Positions 22,384 through 24,071 of a stretch of 24,071 nt of DNA are shown here, one piece after another (position 1 is the stretch's first letter; each line of letters starts with the position of its first letter). Both the position numbers and the translations under genes were made by a program. The stretch comes from JAKFDI01 sp044508835 (GTDB lineage: Bacteria > Pseudomonadota > Gammaproteobacteria > Burkholderiales > Burkholderiaceae_C), in NCBI GenBank assembly GCA_044508835.1, contig JBIQHD010000048.1:1-24071 (forward strand), read 5' to 3'. The notes beneath the pieces are model-generated. The model ran no database searches, was not told the origin of the DNA, and saw nothing but the letters and a program-made list of their open reading frames with translations.

Positions 22384-23163
22384 TCAGGCCGCGGCGCGCT
22401 CCGCGCCCGGTTCGGCCTGCGTCCAGCGCATGCGCCCGACGATGCCGGCCTCCTGCTGGATCGAGAAGAAGAACGGGTACAGCGAGCGTTCGTGCGAGGC
22501 GTACTGCGGCTTGCCGCCGAAGCGCTGGATCTGCGCCTGGGCGTCGTCCAGGTTCAGGCGCAGCAGCACCGCGGGCGCGTTGACGCGGCGGTTCAGCCGC
22601 TCCGGCCCCATGATGGTGAAGCCGAGCATCTTCTGGTAGTAGCGCACGTGCCGCGGGTTCACCTCGATCAGCAGGTCGTGGTAGCCGCGCAGGCGGTGCG
22701 CCCAGATGTAGGCAGTGTGGAACAGGTAGGCCAGCACGCGCTTGGACTTGACCACCTGATCCATCGCGAGCTTGGTGAACTCGCACACGCGGCGCCCGCA
22801 CATGCGCAATTCGTCGATCTCCTCGCGGAACAGGTCGTCGGCGAGCAGGCCGTACGGCGAATCGAAGCCGACCGACAGGGTGCCGATCGTCACGTCGCCC
22901 TCCGTCGCCATCAGCGTGACCAGGTTCGACTGCTGGAAGGCGGGCAGCGCCGGCGCGTTGTAGCCGCGGGTCGCGTACATGCGCTTGATGAGGATGCTCG
23001 CCGAGCTGCGCTCGCCGGAGGAATTGGCCGTGCGGATCTTGAACAGCCGCTTGCTCTCGCCTTCCTCTTCGGAGGTGAAGCTCGGCTGGATCGAGTCCAC
23101 GAGCAGGGAACGGAGGTCGGGGTGAGCCTCGAACGGGGCTCCGATGATCGTACTGCCTTCCAA
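22384..23163 (-). CDS. FeeM-type N-acyl amino acid synthase family protein (GNAT/AHL-synthase fold)
   Basis: FeeM-like enzymes transfer a fatty acyl group from acyl carrier protein to an amino acid amine. From the TTG at 23163 the protein has 259 residues: FKIRTANSSGERSSASILI, then RMYATRGYN (61-69), a strand VTIGTLSVGFDSPYGLLADD, the active-region pattern CEFTKLAMD (127-135), and the family end RYYQKMLGFTIMGPERLNRR with VNAPAVLLRL. I chose TTG because AAGGAG lies six bases before it; the only upstream in-frame ATG (23226, 280 residues) has no ribosome site. It is the first gene of a compact operon with the ThiF-like and nitroreductase-like genes. The acyl and amino substrates are not known. 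A LuxI-type homoserine lactone synthase is less likely because the end motif is FeeM-like. Confidence 0.82.
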   Translation of the reverse strand: MEGSTIIGAPFEAHPDLRSLLVDSIQPSFTSEEEGESKRLFKIRTANSSGERSSASILIKRMYATRGYNAPALPAFQQSNLVTLMATEGDVTIGTLSVGFDSPYGLLADDLFREEIDELRMCGRRVCEFTKLAMDQVVKSKRVLAYLFHTAYIWAHRLRGYHDLLIEVNPRHVRYYQKMLGFTIMGPERLNRRVNAPAVLLRLNLDDAQAQIQRFGGKPQYASHERSLYPFFFSIQQEAGIVGRMRWTQAEPGAERAAA

Positions 23164-23271
23164 ACTGCACTCCTTCAATCGGCGAAGCGGAGTTTGACGG
23201 CACGGCACGGGCCGCTGTAACGGCATGAACCACCGAACAGGAACAGCACGGGAATGTCATATCTGCTCGGT

Positions 23272-23289
23272 CGTGCAGTTTTTCTCGCC
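23272..23289. repeat. Short repeated motif, copy 1 of 2 upstream of the FeeM-like gene
   Basis: CGTGCAGTTTTTCTCGCC resembles CGTGAAAGTTTTTCGCGCC at 23407-23425, 118 bases away in the same orientation. A regulator site is possible. With only two imperfect copies it may be chance. Confidence 0.3.
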
Positions 23290-23403
23290 TACCTCAGTGC
23301 AGCGGCCTGCTGAATCCCCTGCCCAAGGGACCGGCCGGACCGCAAAACAAGGCCTTCTCGGGGTTGACCCGTGTAGCAAACAAACACACCTGCTCGGCAA
23401 TGC

Positions 23404-23610
23404 TTACGTGAAAGTTTTTCGCGCCGTCTCGGCAAAGCGTGCATGGAACCGGGCGCCGGCGGCGGACCAGCGGTTCGCCATGCGCGCGCCCTCTCGTGGC
23501 CCGCCGGTTGAAACAAGCTGTGACGCGGCTTCCCCTTCGATTGCGAAGCGTTTCGTTCCCCCGGCGCTCGCGGCCTGCGCGGGCCGCCGGTTCGGAAGGT
23601 GGTACGACAT
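23404..23610 (-). CDS. Possible small protein of 68 residues upstream of the FeeM-like operon
   Basis: The frame starts at ATG 23610 after a strong GGAGGGAACC ribosome site and runs to TAA at 23406-23404. It begins MSYHLPNRRPAQAASAGG, is basic (many Arg/Lys), has no Cys, no membrane helix and no domain that I recognise. It uses codons such as CTT, GTT, TCA and ACT more than the neighbouring genes do, so it may be young, transferred or not a gene. The stop is 240 bases before the FeeM-like start on the same strand. Its strong ribosome site and location make a regulatory or substrate peptide conceivable, but this is speculation. Confidence 0.4.
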   Translation of the reverse strand: MSYHLPNRRPAQAASAGGTKRFAIEGEAASQLVSTGGPREGARMANRWSAAGARFHARFAETARKTFT

Positions 23611-23618
23611 GGTTCCCT

Positions 23619-23639
23619 CCGTGGATGGACCCTCCACGG
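23619..23639 (-). promoter_or_regulatory. Hairpin over the ribosome binding site of the small ORF
   Basis: On the minus strand CCGTGGA, a 7-base loop (GGGTCCA) and TCCACGG form a perfect 7-bp stem. The 3' arm shares its final GG with the GGAGGG ribosome site, so the folded form would hide part of it. Such a layout can act as a translational switch or be fortuitous. Confidence 0.35.
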
Positions 23640-23685
23640 GCAAGGCACGTGCCCGCCGCCCGCGGGCATGGCGGGCGGACGTGAA

Positions 23686-23707
23686 ACGGCGGCCACGAGG
23701 CCGCCGT
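23686..23707 (+). terminator. Terminator-like hairpin
   Basis: ACGGCGGCC, loop ACGA, GGCCGCCGT: a perfect 9-bp stem. On the plus strand it is followed by TCTTCGTTCTTG, a broken T-run; on the minus strand by TTTCACG. No plus-strand gene ends nearby in the window, so if it is active it may end an upstream minus-strand transcript or be part of the leader of the small ORF. Confidence 0.4.
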
Positions 23708-23800
23708 TCTTCGTTCTTGTTCGAGGGCAGCGCCGTGGGCCGGCGCCGCTGCGGGAGGGGGCATACGGGTCCGCGTTCGAGAGTACAAACACCGCGAAGA

Positions 23801-23866
23801 CCCGTTCGCGCTGAGGTATCGAAGCGCTTCGCCCCACCCACCCGTTCGCGCTGAGCTTGTCGAAGC
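23801..23866. repeat. Dispersed repeat family B, two tandem variants
   Basis: CCCGTTCGCGCTGAGGTATC at 23801-23820, continuing GAAGCG, and CCCGTTCGCGCTGAGCTTGT at 23841-23860, continuing CGAAGCG, differ only in GGTAT versus CTTGT at the centre. They match the cores at 2933-3049 and 14741-14762. Both variants are common intergenic sequences in Burkholderiales (recalled). Confidence 0.85.
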
Positions 23867-23941
23867 GTGCGCGCAGTCCGGTTTGATGGGTTGTGACTGC
23901 GGCCGAAGCTGTGAGAAGCCGGGTCTCGCCCCGGCGGGCGA

Positions 23942-23973
23942 GTTACTTCTCTTGTCTCGCCAAGAGAAGTAAC
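23942..23973. repeat. Inverted repeat, GTTACTTCTCTTG type
   Basis: GTTACTTCTCTTG (23942-23954), a 6-base loop TCTCGC, and CAAGAGAAGTAAC (23961-23973) form a perfect 13-bp stem, followed by CAAGAGAAGGCGACCCGG. This sequence type is a frequent Burkholderiales intergenic element, often mis-annotated as a short hypothetical protein (recalled, not searched). It is less GC-rich than its surroundings. Confidence 0.8.
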
Positions 23974-24071
23974 CAAGAGAAGGCGACCCGGAGCCGTCGC
24001 CCCTCGCTGCGCGAGGGGTGCGCTGCGATGCTCGGGCTTCGCAGCCTCGCGCGAAACTCGCTACGCGCCCT

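Larger units (their letters stand above)
23611..24071. other. Right-end intergenic region with hairpins and repeats, no convincing gene
   Basis: The 461 bases hold two hairpins (23619-23639 and 23686-23707), a GC-rich palindromic stretch (23650-23680, GCCCGCGGGC core), two family B repeat copies, and a third repeat type (23942-23973). Open frames pass through repeats and lack ribosome sites. The next gene is probably beyond the window. Confidence 0.6.

Noticed and set aside
22384..23163. LuxI-type homoserine lactone synthase
   Set aside because: The C-terminal YYQKMLGF and VNAPAVLLRL patterns fit FeeM-type enzymes, and no LuxR-type receptor with an autoinducer domain is adjacent.
20048..23403. 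Sigma-54 (GG-N10-GC) promoters before the PEP-CTERM and FeeM-like genes
   Set aside because: Sigma-54 control is known for some PEP-CTERM genes, so I looked by eye. The closest candidates had the wrong spacing (11 bases) or lacked the GC doublet.
23404..23976. A 190-codon minus-strand frame upstream of the FeeM-like gene
   Set aside because: Its first two thirds run through dispersed repeats and hairpins. Only the last 68 codons have a ribosome site, and those are listed separately.
1..24071. Insertion sequences, prophage, CRISPR array, tRNA or rRNA genes
   Set aside because: No transposase, integrase, phage gene, regularly spaced repeat array, or tRNA-like cloverleaf was recognised. The repeats seen are short, irregularly spaced palindromes.

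Overview
The window looks like chromosomal DNA of a high-GC betaproteobacterium of the order Burkholderiales (Rubrivivax/Leptothrix-like). This is an inference from strongly GC-biased third codon positions, a Bug-type solute receptor, a PEP-CTERM protein, flagellar genes of the betaproteobacterial kind, and short intergenic repeats of the GTTCGCGCTGAGGTATCGAAG type. No rRNA or tRNA gene was seen that would place it more exactly.

Layout. (1) 1-5301, plus strand: the end of fliK, then a tight fliL-fliM-fliN-fliO-fliP-fliQ-fliR run encoding the C-ring switch and the membrane core of the flagellar export gate. (2) 5364-8559, plus strand: a four-gene unit with an SHP-type monoheme cytochrome c, a cytochrome b561-like membrane protein, an OmpR-type response regulator and its histidine kinase, joined by 4-bp overlaps or short gaps. 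(3) 8585-10365, minus strand: a soluble REC-histidine kinase and a NarL-type regulator overlapping by 4 bp. (4) 10479-13653, minus strand: a GSP26-like flavin/pyridoxamine oxidase-fold protein, a Bug receptor and a benzoylformate decarboxylase-like ThDP enzyme, with a divergent LysR regulator at 13782-14753. (5) 14862-19042: flhA and flhB on the minus strand, separated by a plus-strand PagL-like lipid A deacylase gene and a dispersed repeat. (6) 19235-23610, minus strand: a possible small ORF, a FeeM-type N-acyltransferase, a ThiF/E1-like adenylyltransferase, an Acg-like nitroreductase-fold protein and a PEP-CTERM surface protein. (7) 23611-24071: repeats and hairpins without a convincing gene.

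The part most likely to hold something undescribed is region 6. An acyl-amino-acid synthase-like enzyme, an adenylating enzyme and a flavin oxidoreductase-like protein form one compact operon, next to an exosortase substrate. The chemistry they suggest (acylate, activate the carboxylate, reduce or oxidise) is inference. Other points of note are an SHP/cytochrome b/two-component operon without a DHC diheme cytochrome gene, a shared promoter-like signature before fliL, flhB and flhA, a 23-bp perfect inverted repeat that holds the lysR stop codon in its loop, and two dispersed repeat families placed at transcription-unit borders.
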